Source of the DNA: Bacillota bacterium
Lineage (GTDB): Bacteria; Bacillota; Clostridia; Christensenellales; UMGS416
NCBI GenBank assembly: GCA_023410875.1
Contig: JAEYPH010000107.1
Span: forward strand, 1-64,000
Length of the DNA: 64,000 nucleotides
Direction of reading: 5' to 3'
In this document: one piece after another, positions 8,412-16,998 of the stretch
Numbering within the stretch: position 1 is the stretch's first letter
Layout: each line of letters starts with the position of its first letter
The notes under the pieces: generated by a model
What the model saw: the letters and a program-made list of their open reading frames with translations, nothing else
The model's database searches: none
What the model was told of the DNA's origin: nothing
Position numbers and translations under genes: made by a program

Positions 8412-8500
8412 TTATTCCCCAAACTCTACTTCATAGCTAGCTGTTCTCCTTAAACGCCTACCCTTGTGGGTTACCCGCAGCACCAAATCATATTTGCTTC
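8412..8500 (-). pseudogene. fossil 3' end of a GH2 glycosidase gene
   Basis: On the minus strand this stretch reads YDLVLRVTHKG, then a diverged segment, then YEVEFGE and a stop. The intact GH2 gene next door ends YELVLRVTHEG...YDVEFGE. The DNA match continues past the stop into the downstream flank (about 8395-8411 resembles 8605-8628). It is therefore the tail of a paralogous or duplicated GH2 gene whose body has been lost. It lies entirely between repeats R3 and R4, so the repeats probably took part in the deletion or rearrangement. Confidence 0.75.
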
Positions 8501-8510
8501 AAGGGGGAGA

Positions 8511-8555
8511 CACCTCATCCGGCGCGTTGCGCCACCTTCCCCTCCAGGGGAAGGC
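8511..8555 (-). repeat. tandem-hairpin intergenic repeat, copy R4 (right arm of empty pair)
   Basis: This is an inverted copy nearly identical to R2; both are preceded by GGGGGAGA. With R3 it brackets about 145 bp that hold the GH2 fossil instead of a DUF559 gene. Confidence 0.85.
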
Positions 8556-8626
8556 ATGGTCGCTTATCTTGGTTACAGCAGAGCCGCCGCGACGCATTGT
8601 CGCGGCGGCTTGCCGGGTCAAACCCT

Positions 8627-10786
8627 TTACTCTCCAAACTCTACATCATAGCTGTTCTCATTGAGTACCTGCCCCTCATGGGTTACTCGCAGCACCAGCT
8701 CATACTTGCCCGGCGCGAAGCGGTCGTCGTAGTGGACCGCGATAGGTCCGAGCTCCAGCAGGCTGTCGGGCTCCAGCGTCACCGTGGAGCTGTTGAGCCC
8801 GGCGCGCCCGCCGGTTTCCCCGTGAATCAGCTCCACGCTGAGCTCGCAGCCCTCAAAGCGCCGGTGCAGGTCGTTGATGATCCAGGGAGAAATATGGATG
8901 GTGCTGTCACCGCCACCCTTCTGCACGCGGCGGTAGAAGGAGGTGCGGCCCAGCGACACGCCGGCCAGCACCGGCTGGTTGCTCTGCTGCAGCGTGCGGT
9001 AGCCCAGCTTGGGCACGCGGTCGTAGCTGACTACCGACCACGTGATGGACGGCCAGCAATCCATGAACATGAACTGGAAGTAGGAGCCCACCTTCTGGAA
9101 GCGGGACTTGCGGAAGCTCTCGATGGCGGTCTTGAGCAGCGCCGCCTGGTAGCGCTGGGAATTGTTCACGAAGGTCTCCCAGTTGTCGCCGCGATCCACC
9201 TTGGCCACGAAGAACGTCTGGTCATACTGGAAATCATGGAAAGCCAGGCGGTCCCAGTCCGGCGGCCAGAAGTCGCCGCCGTTGAGGGCAATGCTCTCGG
9301 GCAGCGAGGGCAGCGCCTGCGCGCCGAATTCGGTGATCATGCGCCCGCCGGGCAGCGCCTTGAATTCCTCCGGGCTGCCGAAATACCAGCCGGGGTAGGG
9401 GTGCTCGTTGAAGTGGCTGACCGGGTGCACATACCGGCTGGCGTCCTCCTCGCGGGCGGCGCGGGCCAGCTGCGGCCCCACGATCTCGTTGTTGAAGAAC
9501 ATAGACTCATTCTGGCAGCACCACACGGCGATGCTGGGGTGGCGGCGAAGGCCGCGCACCATGTCCTTGATCTGTGTGACGGCGCTGTACACCACGCTAT
9601 CCTCGTTGGCGTAGCCCCACTGCAGCAGGAAGTCCTGCCAGATCAGGATGCCTGCGCGGTCGCAGGCGTCGTAGAAGGCGCGGTTGCTCACATGTACGCA
9701 CACGCGCACGGCGTTTACACCGGCGCCCTTGAGCAATGCGATGTCGCGCTCAATGCGGTCCTGTCCATAATGGGCCAACCACAGCGAGGGGATCACGTTG
9801 GTGCCGCGGATGAACAGCCGCTTGCCGTTGACGCTCCAGGTGCCGGTGGCGCTGTCCACGCTGATCTCGCACACGCCGGTCTCGTGGGTGTGCACATCCA
9901 CCACAGCGCCGTCCAGCAGCAGCTCCGCCTTCACCTGATACAGGCTCTGCGCGCCCAGGTCCCATGTCCACCACAGCTTGGGGTCCGTCAGCACGAACAG
10001 CGCCTGGGCGCGGCCCTCGGCCACGGCCACAGTCTGCGCCTGGGCGCGGCCCTCGTCGTCGGTCAGAGTCAGGCGCACCTGGGCCTGCACGCCGGCGGGA
10101 ATGTCCTGCGCCTGGGCGGTTACCCATACCCACGCCTTTTGGCGGTCGTCCACTTCATCGGCGCTGTCCCAGCCCACCAGGGAGGTTGCGTCCTTGCTGA
10201 TTTTGGGCAGCAGCTGCGTGTGCAGCGACACCGACTGGAGGAAGCTCTGGGCGCGCCATTCCAGCGTCACGCCGCCCCAGATGCCGCCGGTGTTGCCGTC
10301 CTGGCCGTGCTCCGGGTCCCAGCTGCCCTGTTTGCCGTCCCAGTGGCTCAGGATGCCCTTGACCAGCCGCTTGCGGTGGGGCCACACGGGGCCGGGCCGC
10401 TCGTTGGGCGAGCTCACGACCACGCTGAGCTCCTGTTCGCCATCGGCGCGCAGCCAGGGCGTCACATCAAATTCAAAGGTCTGGAAGCACCCCTCGTGCT
10501 TGCCTGCCAAGTGGCCGTTGAGCCGCACCTCGCAGGCGTAATCCACGCCGTCGAAGCGCAGGAAGGCCCGCCGGCCGGCCTGCGGCGCGGCGGTGAAGTG
10601 CCGGGTGAAGCGGGCGCGGCCGAAGAAATCGCTCATGCCGCTGTAATGCCAGTTGCCCGGTATGTCCATTTCCTCGCATTGGGGCAGGGGCCGGTCCAGC
10701 GTGGTCTCGGTGCCGTCGGCTTCCAGCATCAGCCAGGCCAGCGGTTCGCACCGCCATCGGCCATTCAGGGAAACTTGACTTCTCAT
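8627..10786 (-). CDS. glycoside hydrolase family 2 protein (beta-mannosidase/beta-glycosidase-like)
   Basis: The 719-residue protein has the GH2 order: an N-terminal sugar-binding jelly roll (about 1-180), an immunoglobulin-like domain (about 185-305), and a TIM barrel from about 315. The acid/base is E427 in CQNES and the nucleophile E486 in ITEFG, both in the normal context. A C-terminal beta domain ends at YDVEFGE. No signal peptide is seen, so it should act on imported oligosaccharides in the cytoplasm. The start at 10786 has AAAGGAGG about 6 nt upstream. It is divergent from the sugar-isomerase operon and shares its operator region. The CQNE context resembles beta-mannosidase, but beta-galactosidase or glucuronidase activity is possible. 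Confidence 0.88.
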   Translation of the reverse strand: MRSQVSLNGRWRCEPLAWLMLEADGTETTLDRPLPQCEEMDIPGNWHYSGMSDFFGRARFTRHFTAAPQAGRRAFLRFDGVDYACEVRLNGHLAGKHEGCFQTFEFDVTPWLRADGEQELSVVVSSPNERPGPVWPHRKRLVKGILSHWDGKQGSWDPEHGQDGNTGGIWGGVTLEWRAQSFLQSVSLHTQLLPKISKDATSLVGWDSADEVDDRQKAWVWVTAQAQDIPAGVQAQVRLTLTDDEGRAQAQTVAVAEGRAQALFVLTDPKLWWTWDLGAQSLYQVKAELLLDGAVVDVHTHETGVCEISVDSATGTWSVNGKRLFIRGTNVIPSLWLAHYGQDRIERDIALLKGAGVNAVRVCVHVSNRAFYDACDRAGILIWQDFLLQWGYANEDSVVYSAVTQIKDMVRGLRRHPSIAVWCCQNESMFFNNEIVGPQLARAAREEDASRYVHPVSHFNEHPYPGWYFGSPEEFKALPGGRMITEFGAQALPSLPESIALNGGDFWPPDWDRLAFHDFQYDQTFFVAKVDRGDNWETFVNNSQRYQAALLKTAIESFRKSRFQKVGSYFQFMFMDCWPSITWSVVSYDRVPKLGYRTLQQSNQPVLAGVSLGRTSFYRRVQKGGGDSTIHISPWIINDLHRRFEGCELSVELIHGETGGRAGLNSSTVTLEPDSLLELGPIAVHYDDRFAPGKYELVLRVTHEGQVLNENSYDVEFGE

Positions 10787-10803
10787 AGGACGCCTCCTTT
10801 TGC

Positions 10804-10852
10804 TTGCGGGGTTTCTCATTTTGTGCTAGACTATGTTCAGACATTTGAACAT
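10804..10852 (+). promoter_or_regulatory. promoter and palindromic operator of the sugar operon
   Basis: TTGCGG (10804-10809), a 17-bp spacer and extended -10 TGCTAGACT (TAGACT at 10827-10832) form a promoter. Directly downstream, ATGTTCA (10833-10839) and TGAACAT (10846-10852) form a perfect inverted repeat with a 6-nt spacer. The position just after the -10 box suits repression, and the GntR/UTRA regulator encoded in the operon is the likely ligand-controlled binder. The GH2 gene diverges from here and may be co-regulated. Confidence 0.6.
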
Positions 10853-10884
10853 TACCATCATAAAATCTACAAGGGGTGCTGTCA

Positions 10885-11481
10885 ATGGACTTTATTGCTC
10901 CCAACAAGGAAATCATCGTGCGGAACGCCGAGACCAAAATAGACCTGCCCACCGGTGCGCTTTCCGGCAGCGTCAGCGTGAGCACCAAGCGCCTGGGCGA
11001 TTTGAAGGGTGTGTTCGCCGACGAAGCTGCCCGCGCCAGTATGCCGCAGGACACCGTTGCGTATACCGTGCATTCCCACGTGGCGGAGCGCGAGGGCACG
11101 CCCGGCGGCCTGTTCTTCGGCACCAGCTTTGTCAACCCCGGCATGGTGGGAGAGGAGTTCTTCATGACCCGCGGGCACTTTCACACCCGTTTGGAGACCG
11201 CCGAGTATTACTGGTGCCTGCAGGGCGAGGGCATCCTGCTGCTCATGGACCGCGAGCGCCGGTGCACCGCCCAGCGCATGGCCCCCGGCAGCCTGCACTA
11301 CATCCCCGGCCATGTAGCACACCGTGTGGTCAACACCGGCTCCGGTGTGCTGGCCGTGGGCGCGTGCTGGCCTTCGGACGCCGGGCACGATTACCGCACC
11401 ATCGAGGAGCAAGGCTTCTCCGCCCGCGTGGTGCTGCGCGATGGCCGCGCCGTGGTGCTGGCCGTGGAGGAGGAGACATGA
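10885..11481 (+). CDS. cupin-type glucose-6-phosphate isomerase (archaeal PGI family)
   Basis: The 198-residue protein is a cupin of the archaeal-type phosphoglucose isomerase family. The metal-binding motif 1 is at RGHFHTRLETAEYY (H98, H100, with E104/E107) and motif 2 at PGHVAHRV (H143/H146). The family interconverts glucose-6-P and fructose-6-P, sometimes mannose-6-P, in the cytosol. The start at 10885 follows AAGGGG. It is the first gene of the operon and its stop overlaps the GntR start by 4 bp. A second, more distant cupin isomerase lies at the operon end. Confidence 0.85.
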   Translation: MDFIAPNKEIIVRNAETKIDLPTGALSGSVSVSTKRLGDLKGVFADEAARASMPQDTVAYTVHSHVAEREGTPGGLFFGTSFVNPGMVGEEFFMTRGHFHTRLETAEYYWCLQGEGILLLMDRERRCTAQRMAPGSLHYIPGHVAHRVVNTGSGVLAVGACWPSDAGHDYRTIEEQGFSARVVLRDGRAVVLAVEEET

Positions 11482-12215
11482 CGACCATCGATCACAACTC
11501 CCCGGTGCCGCTGCACGTACAGGTGGAGGCCTATCTGCGCGAGCTCATCAAGCAGGAAGAATACCGCAATGGAGCGCTGCTGCCCAACGAGCTGGCGCTC
11601 AGCAAGCAGTTCGGCATCAGCCGCAACACCTTCCGTTCGGCCATGGATCGTCTGGTGCTGGAAGGCCTGGTCATACGCAAGAAGGGCATCGGCTCCCGCG
11701 TAAATACGACGATGCTGAGCACCACTTTGACCGAGTGGGACAGCTTTTCCCGGGAAATGACGACCAAGGGCCGCGTGCTGCGCACGATCTCCAAGGAGAT
11801 TCGCTGGGTGCAGGCTTCCGAGGAGATTGCCGCGGCGCTGGGCGTGGAGCCGGGCACGGAGGTGTGCCGGTTGGAGCGCATCAAGGGCGTGGACGGCGAG
11901 CCGGTGGTGCTGTTCTTAAGCTACTTCCACCCCCGGGTGGGCATCTACCGCAACGAGACCTTTGACGGGCGGCTGTACGACATCCTGCAGCAGAAGTACA
12001 ACAGCGTGCCGGAGATTTCCGACGAGGAGATCGGCGCATTGCCGTGCAGCGGCACCTTCAGCCAGCAGCTGCGCATGCCGTTGGACGTGCCTGTGCTGTT
12101 CCGCAAGCGCCATGTGCTCAACGCCGCCGGCAAGATACTGGAGCTGTGCTACGCCTATTACCGCTCGGATCGGTTCCTCTACACGATACGCATACGGAGG
12201 GGGAACCAGCCATGA
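11478..12215 (+). CDS. GntR family regulator with UTRA ligand domain
   Basis: The 245-residue protein has a winged helix (about residues 10-75, with ALSKQFGISRNTFRSAMDRL as recognition region) and a UTRA domain (about 95-235) that usually binds a sugar phosphate. It starts in GGAGACATG, overlapping the isomerase stop, and overlaps the next gene by 4 bp. The ATGTTCA-N6-TGAACAT palindrome upstream of the operon is its probable target, giving autoregulated, sugar-phosphate-responsive control of both this operon and the GH2 gene. Confidence 0.92.
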   Translation: MTTIDHNSPVPLHVQVEAYLRELIKQEEYRNGALLPNELALSKQFGISRNTFRSAMDRLVLEGLVIRKKGIGSRVNTTMLSTTLTEWDSFSREMTTKGRVLRTISKEIRWVQASEEIAAALGVEPGTEVCRLERIKGVDGEPVVLFLSYFHPRVGIYRNETFDGRLYDILQQKYNSVPEISDEEIGALPCSGTFSQQLRMPLDVPVLFRKRHVLNAAGKILELCYAYYRSDRFLYTIRIRRGNQP

Positions 12216-13141
12216 GGACGTATTCCATCGACCTGGGCGGCACATTTATCAAGCTGGCTGCGATAGAGGACGGCGAGATCCTGCGTGAGGACCAGCTGGC
12301 CGTGAACCCGCTGGACACCACGGCCCAGCGCATGGCCGCCGTGGCTGCCGTGCTGCAGGATTGGCGCGGCCACGGCGTCAGCGCCAACGCCGCGGGCATC
12401 GCCTTCGCTGGCATCACCGACCCGGTGGGCTGCCGGGTGCTGTCGGTCAACGGCAAATACCTGGACGCAGCGAGCTTCGACTTCCCGGCCTGGGCAGCCG
12501 GGCAGGGGCTGGCGCTGGCCATGGACAACGACGCCAACGCAGCGCTGCTGGGAGAGGTGCGCTTCGGCGCGGCCAAGGGCAGTGGCGATGCGGTGATCTT
12601 GATACTGGGTACCGGCATCGGCACCGCGGCGATGATGGGCGGCGCGATGATCCGCGGCAGGCACTTCCAGGCCGGGTGTCTGGGCGGGCACTTCACCGTG
12701 GGGCACAAAGGCCGCCCGTGCAACTGCGGCAGCCGCGACTGCGCCGAGGCTTACGCCGCCACATGGGCGCTGCCGGCCCTGGCCCAGGAGCGGCCGGGCT
12801 TTGCCGCCAGCGCCCTGGCCCGCGAACCGCTGGTGGACTACAAGACGCTGACCCATTGGGCCCGGCAGGGCGACCCGGTGGCGGAGGGCCTGCTGGAGGA
12901 TTGCATCGGCGTGTGGAGCGCCGTGGTTAAAAACCTAGTCCATGCCTATGACCCCGAGGTCGTCGTGCTGAGCGGCGGTGTGCTGCGCAGCGCCGACCTG
13001 ATCGTGGAACCACTGCGCGCCCGCGTGCTGGCCGACGTGTGGACGCCCTGGGGCACCGTGGATTTCCGCGTGGCCGCCCACCCCGAGCGCTCTGTGCTGC
13101 TGGGCATGCACCACCTAGCCTGTGAAAGGATGCGAGGATGA
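12212..13141 (+). CDS. ROK family sugar kinase
   Basis: The 309-residue protein starts with the phosphate-binding DLGGTFIK motif (about residues 7-14). It carries the catalytic aspartate in DNDAN (D107), the GTGIGT loop (about 133-138) and the ROK zinc site with H165 and CNCGSRDC (C170, C172, C177). The family phosphorylates glucose, mannose, fructose, N-acetylglucosamine or N-acetylmannosamine with ATP. Placed between two isomerases for hexose-6-phosphates, mannose or glucose is the most reasonable substrate. No N-terminal helix-turn-helix is present, so it is an enzyme and not a ROK repressor. Confidence 0.92.
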   Translation: MRTYSIDLGGTFIKLAAIEDGEILREDQLAVNPLDTTAQRMAAVAAVLQDWRGHGVSANAAGIAFAGITDPVGCRVLSVNGKYLDAASFDFPAWAAGQGLALAMDNDANAALLGEVRFGAAKGSGDAVILILGTGIGTAAMMGGAMIRGRHFQAGCLGGHFTVGHKGRPCNCGSRDCAEAYAATWALPALAQERPGFAASALAREPLVDYKTLTHWARQGDPVAEGLLEDCIGVWSAVVKNLVHAYDPEVVVLSGGVLRSADLIVEPLRARVLADVWTPWGTVDFRVAAHPERSVLLGMHHLACERMRG

Positions 13142-14898
13142 AACGAACCAGCAACTATGATAAGAACCCGGTCGTCGAGATAAAAGGCTTTGACGGGGAT
13201 GTGTGGCAGGGGTACGCCGCCATTGGCGCGCGGCTGCGAGGCGCCGTGGCCGCCCTGGGCCACGCCCGCGCCGTCGTCACGGTGGATTGCTACCCCGGCG
13301 TGCGCGAGGACGAGGTGACCGCCGCCTTCTCGGCGGCGCTGCAGCCGGTGCTGACGCTACGCGCCGGGGACGCCACACTTGGCAAAGATGCTGTGGAGCG
13401 GCTTGTCGCCCGCAACGTGACCGACGACCGGGTGTTCGGCGTGCTGAGCTGCCACCGCATCGAGGAGTTCTTTGACACCGCGAAACTGGGCGCGGCCCTC
13501 GCGAAGGTGGAAGCGGTAAAGGAAGGAATTGTACTGGTCGTCGGCGTGGGCGCGGCGCTGCTGGCCCAGCCGGACGTGCTCGTGTATGCCGACCTGGCCC
13601 GCTGGGAAATACAGCAGCGCTACCGCCGTGGTGAGCTGGGCAACTGGCTGTGCGACAACGCCGGCGAGGATGTGCTTCGGCTATATAAGCGGGGCTTCTT
13701 CGTGGATTGGCGCGTGGCCGACCGCCACAAGAAGGACCTGTTTGCCCGCATGGATTATGTGCTGGACACCAACCTGAAGGACAACCCGAAGATGCTGACC
13801 GGCGCGGCGCTGCTGGGCGGCCTTAGGCAGGCGGCGGCGCAGCCCTTCCGCGTGGCGCCATACTTCGACCCCGGCGTGTGGGGCGGCCAGTGGATCAAGG
13901 ACGTGTGCGACATGGACCGCTCCGCCCGCAACTACGCCTGGGGCTTTGATTGCGTGCCCGAGGAGAACAGTCTGCTGTTCAAAATCGGCGATACCGTCGT
14001 CGAGCTTCCGGCCATCGATCTGGTGTTCGCACAGCCGGTGGCGCTGCTGGGCGACAGGGTGCACGCTCGCTTCGGCACCGAGTTTCCGATCCGCTTCGAT
14101 TTTCTGGACACCATGGGCGGCCAGAACTTAAGCCTGCAGGTGCACCCGCTGACCGAGTACATCCAGGAAACCTTCGGCATGCACTACACGCAGGACGAAA
14201 GCTACTACATGTTGGACGTGGACGAGAACACCAATCCCGTGGTCTACCTGGGCTTGAAAACCCCGGTACGCAGCGAGGAGATGCTAGAGGCGCTGGAGCG
14301 CGCCCAGCAGGGCGCGCCCTTCGACGCCACGCAGTATGTCAACGCCATCCCGGTCAAGAAACACGACCATGTGCTGATCCCCGCGGGCACGGTGCACTGC
14401 TCCGGCGCGGGCACCATGGTGCTGGAGATCAGCGCCACGCCGTACATCTTTACCTTCAAGCTCTGGGATTGGGACCGCGTGGGGCTGGACGGCAGGCCCC
14501 GGCCGGTGCACCTGTCCCATGGCCGGCGCAACATACAGTTTGACCGCGACACAGCATGGGTGCATGCCAACCTCATCCACCGTGAAGAGCCCGTGGCCGC
14601 CGGCCAGGGCTGGCGCGAGGAGCGCACCGGCCTGCATGAGCGGGAGTTCATAGAGACCCGGCGGCACTGGTTCACAGGTCCCGTGGAGCATGACACCCAG
14701 GGCGGCGTCAACGTGCTCAACCTCGTACAGGGCGACGAGGCTGTCGTGGAGAGTCCTGACGGGCAATTCGAGCCTTTCGTCGTGCATTATGCCGAGACCT
14801 TCATCGTGCCGGCGGCGGTGGGGCGCTATACGATATCGCCCCATGGCGCCGGCGTCGGGCAGGAGCTGGCAACGATAAAAGCTTATGTGAGAACCTAG
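13138..14898 (+). CDS. class I mannose-6-phosphate isomerase with a long N-terminal extension
   Basis: The 586-residue protein has a C-terminal cupin-type mannose-6-P isomerase half (from about 240). Likely zinc ligands are H336 in LQVHP, E354 in QDESYY and H420 in PAGTVH. The usual enzyme is 300-420 residues. The extra N-terminal part of about 235 residues contains a VLVVGVGAALL segment and VLVYADLARWEIQ, somewhat like a nucleoside-kinase fold, but no Walker A lysine motif is visible, so it may be a non-catalytic or altered kinase-like domain. The start overlaps the kinase stop by 4 bp. It would feed mannose-6-P, made by the ROK kinase, into fructose-6-P. Confidence 0.82.
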   Translation: MKRTSNYDKNPVVEIKGFDGDVWQGYAAIGARLRGAVAALGHARAVVTVDCYPGVREDEVTAAFSAALQPVLTLRAGDATLGKDAVERLVARNVTDDRVFGVLSCHRIEEFFDTAKLGAALAKVEAVKEGIVLVVGVGAALLAQPDVLVYADLARWEIQQRYRRGELGNWLCDNAGEDVLRLYKRGFFVDWRVADRHKKDLFARMDYVLDTNLKDNPKMLTGAALLGGLRQAAAQPFRVAPYFDPGVWGGQWIKDVCDMDRSARNYAWGFDCVPEENSLLFKIGDTVVELPAIDLVFAQPVALLGDRVHARFGTEFPIRFDFLDTMGGQNLSLQVHPLTEYIQETFGMHYTQDESYYMLDVDENTNPVVYLGLKTPVRSEEMLEALERAQQGAPFDATQYVNAIPVKKHDHVLIPAGTVHCSGAGTMVLEISATPYIFTFKLWDWDRVGLDGRPRPVHLSHGRRNIQFDRDTAWVHANLIHREEPVAAGQGWREERTGLHEREFIETRRHWFTGPVEHDTQGGVNVLNLVQGDEAVVESPDGQFEPFVVHYAETFIVPAAVGRYTISPHGAGVGQELATIKAYVRT

Positions 14899-14908
14899 GA
14901 GGCGTGAC

Positions 14909-16981
14909 ATGGAGACCAAACAGGCGAAGGAAATGCTGGGCTGCCAGATCTGGGTGGAGCCCACCGATTCGCGGGAGCGCGTACTTGACCTGGTACGCCG
15001 CGCCGCCGACAGCGGTTTAGGGTGGCTGCGGTGCTTCTTGATGTGGCCGTGGATAGAGGCCGCGCCGGACCAGTGGGATTTCCGGGTGTTCGATGACCTC
15101 TTTGACGCCGCAGCCAAATACGGCGTCAAGATCAAGGCGACGCTGACGGCCAACTCCGGGCCGTGGTTCCTGGGCACGCCGTCGCTGCTGCACTCCCACA
15201 CGGGCTTTCTGTCGGCAGACTGGCGCGAGCCCATGGGGCGCTACATCCAGCGCTGCGTGAGGCGCTATCGCCAGCACCCAGGGCTGGGCCAGTGGATACT
15301 GTGGAACGAGCCCAGCGGCGGCGGCGAGCGCACGCCGGAGACGCGGGAGCAGTGGAGGCAGTGGCTGCGCCGGGAATATGGCGACGACCTGGCGGAGCTC
15401 AACCGCCGCTGGCGCACCGGCTTCACCGGCTTCGACGAGGTATTGTTCCCGGAAGAGCTGAACCATCCGCTGCACCGGGGCAGCTCCTGGCAGAGCTACC
15501 GGCCGTGGATGGACAACTGCCGCTTCAAAGCCTGGTGGCTGGCGCAGGAGCTCGCCTGGGTGCGCGATGAGGTGCGAAAATATGACGCGGATACACCGAC
15601 CTGCGTGAACCCTTGCCCGTTCCTGAGCAACCAGGCTGCCGCCGGTGTGGATTTGGAGCAGATCGGCGCCGTCGTGGATGTGCTGGGCGCCAGCTATCAC
15701 CCGGCGTGGCATTTCACCTTTGCCGACCGGGTCACCTTCCCGGCGCTGATGGCCGCCGGCGTGCGCAAGAAGGCCGCCATGCCATCGGCCAAACAGGTGG
15801 AGATCACCGAAGTGCAGACCGGCAACACGCTGAACTCCTCGGTGCGGCCCAGCGCCGTGGAGCCCTCGGAGGTCGTGCGGTTCTATCTTTCCGGCCTGTT
15901 CAGCGGCGCCCAGTCGGTCACCGGCTGGCTGCTCAACGCGCGCAGCCGGGATTTCGAGGCCGGCGACTGGGGCCTGCTGGACGACACCGACGGCCCCAGC
16001 CCCCGCAGCCGCATGATGCGCCGCCTGCACGACACACTGAACACCGCCATAGAGCGCGCCGGGGCGTGGCAGCCGGCGCAGCCCCGGGCTTTCGTGGGCT
16101 ACAGCCTGGAGGCCCAGGCCGTGGAGGTGGCGGACACCAACGGCGCGCCGGTGAACGGCCGCCGCGCCGACGACAGCGGCCACGGCACGGCACTCTTAAG
16201 CGTGCTGCTGATGGAGCAGGGCGCCGCCACCGAGATGCGCCGTCTGCAGGACCTGCCCGAGGATGGCTCCGGCGCGCTGCTGGTCTTAAGCCACGTGGTC
16301 TCCTGGGAGCGCGAGGACGCCGAGCGCATCCTGGCCTTCGCCCGCAGCGGCGGCGCCGTGGTGCTGGACGCGACCTCCGGCCGCAAGGACACCGACGCCG
16401 GGCTGCACCGGCCTTGGCCGGGCTTCCTGGCCGGAGAGATCGGCATGCACGCCGAGGGCCTGCACACCGATCCGCAGGGGTACGCGCTGAATGACAGTGG
16501 CTCGTCGCTGGGCCGGCTGCTGCTTACGCGCATGGAGCCGGTCTTCGCGCCGGACGCCGGTTGGAGCGCCTGGGAGGACCTGCGTTATGAAGACGGCGAG
16601 CCGCTGGTGTGGCAGCGCTCCTTCAGCCAGGGCAGCTTTGTGCTGGTCAACGGCATGGCGGGCCCCTCGCTTACCCATGAGGCCGCTGCGTGGCCGGTGC
16701 TGCGGCGGGTGTTCGACCGCCTGTGCGCGCCCGTCAAGAACCCGGTGCGGCCATTGGCCGGCTGCCACAGCGCCTTCGCGCTGCCGGTGGAATGCGAGCG
16801 GGGCACCATGACCGCCATACTGGCCCAACCCATCCAAGGCCGCGGCGGCCAGCGCCTGCGCATCGTGGCCCCGGCGGGCGTCTATGAAGACCTGTGGACC
16901 GGCGAAACCGTGGAGGTGGGCGCTCAGGGCGAAGCAGCCCTGCTGGCCGAAGACGGCATCGCCCTGCTGTGGCAGCCGTGA
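14909..16981 (+). CDS. GH42-like glycoside hydrolase (beta-galactosidase superfamily)
   Basis: The 690-residue protein has a TIM barrel (about 10-380) with the clan GH-A acid/base E134 in WILWNEP and a probable nucleophile E301 in EITEVQTG. A flavodoxin-like trimerisation domain (about 390-620, with GALLVLSHVVSW) follows, as in GH42 beta-galactosidases, then a small C-terminal beta domain. No signal peptide is present, so intracellular oligosaccharides are the likely substrate. The start follows AGGAGG 9 nt upstream and 10 nt after the isomerase gene. The sequence is not a textbook GH42, so the glycosidic linkage is uncertain. Confidence 0.82.
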   Translation: METKQAKEMLGCQIWVEPTDSRERVLDLVRRAADSGLGWLRCFLMWPWIEAAPDQWDFRVFDDLFDAAAKYGVKIKATLTANSGPWFLGTPSLLHSHTGFLSADWREPMGRYIQRCVRRYRQHPGLGQWILWNEPSGGGERTPETREQWRQWLRREYGDDLAELNRRWRTGFTGFDEVLFPEELNHPLHRGSSWQSYRPWMDNCRFKAWWLAQELAWVRDEVRKYDADTPTCVNPCPFLSNQAAAGVDLEQIGAVVDVLGASYHPAWHFTFADRVTFPALMAAGVRKKAAMPSAKQVEITEVQTGNTLNSSVRPSAVEPSEVVRFYLSGLFSGAQSVTGWLLNARSRDFEAGDWGLLDDTDGPSPRSRMMRRLHDTLNTAIERAGAWQPAQPRAFVGYSLEAQAVEVADTNGAPVNGRRADDSGHGTALLSVLLMEQGAATEMRRLQDLPEDGSGALLVLSHVVSWEREDAERILAFARSGGAVVLDATSGRKDTDAGLHRPWPGFLAGEIGMHAEGLHTDPQGYALNDSGSSLGRLLLTRMEPVFAPDAGWSAWEDLRYEDGEPLVWQRSFSQGSFVLVNGMAGPSLTHEAAAWPVLRRVFDRLCAPVKNPVRPLAGCHSAFALPVECERGTMTAILAQPIQGRGGQRLRIVAPAGVYEDLWTGETVEVGAQGEAALLAEDGIALLWQP

Positions 16982-16998
16982 GCGGGGGAGGGGAAGCC

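Noticed and set aside
8597..10942. A 781-codon plus-strand open frame opposite the GH2 gene
   Set aside because: It is antisense to a clear GH2 protein with catalytic motifs; its translation has no recognisable domain and reflects high GC at third positions.
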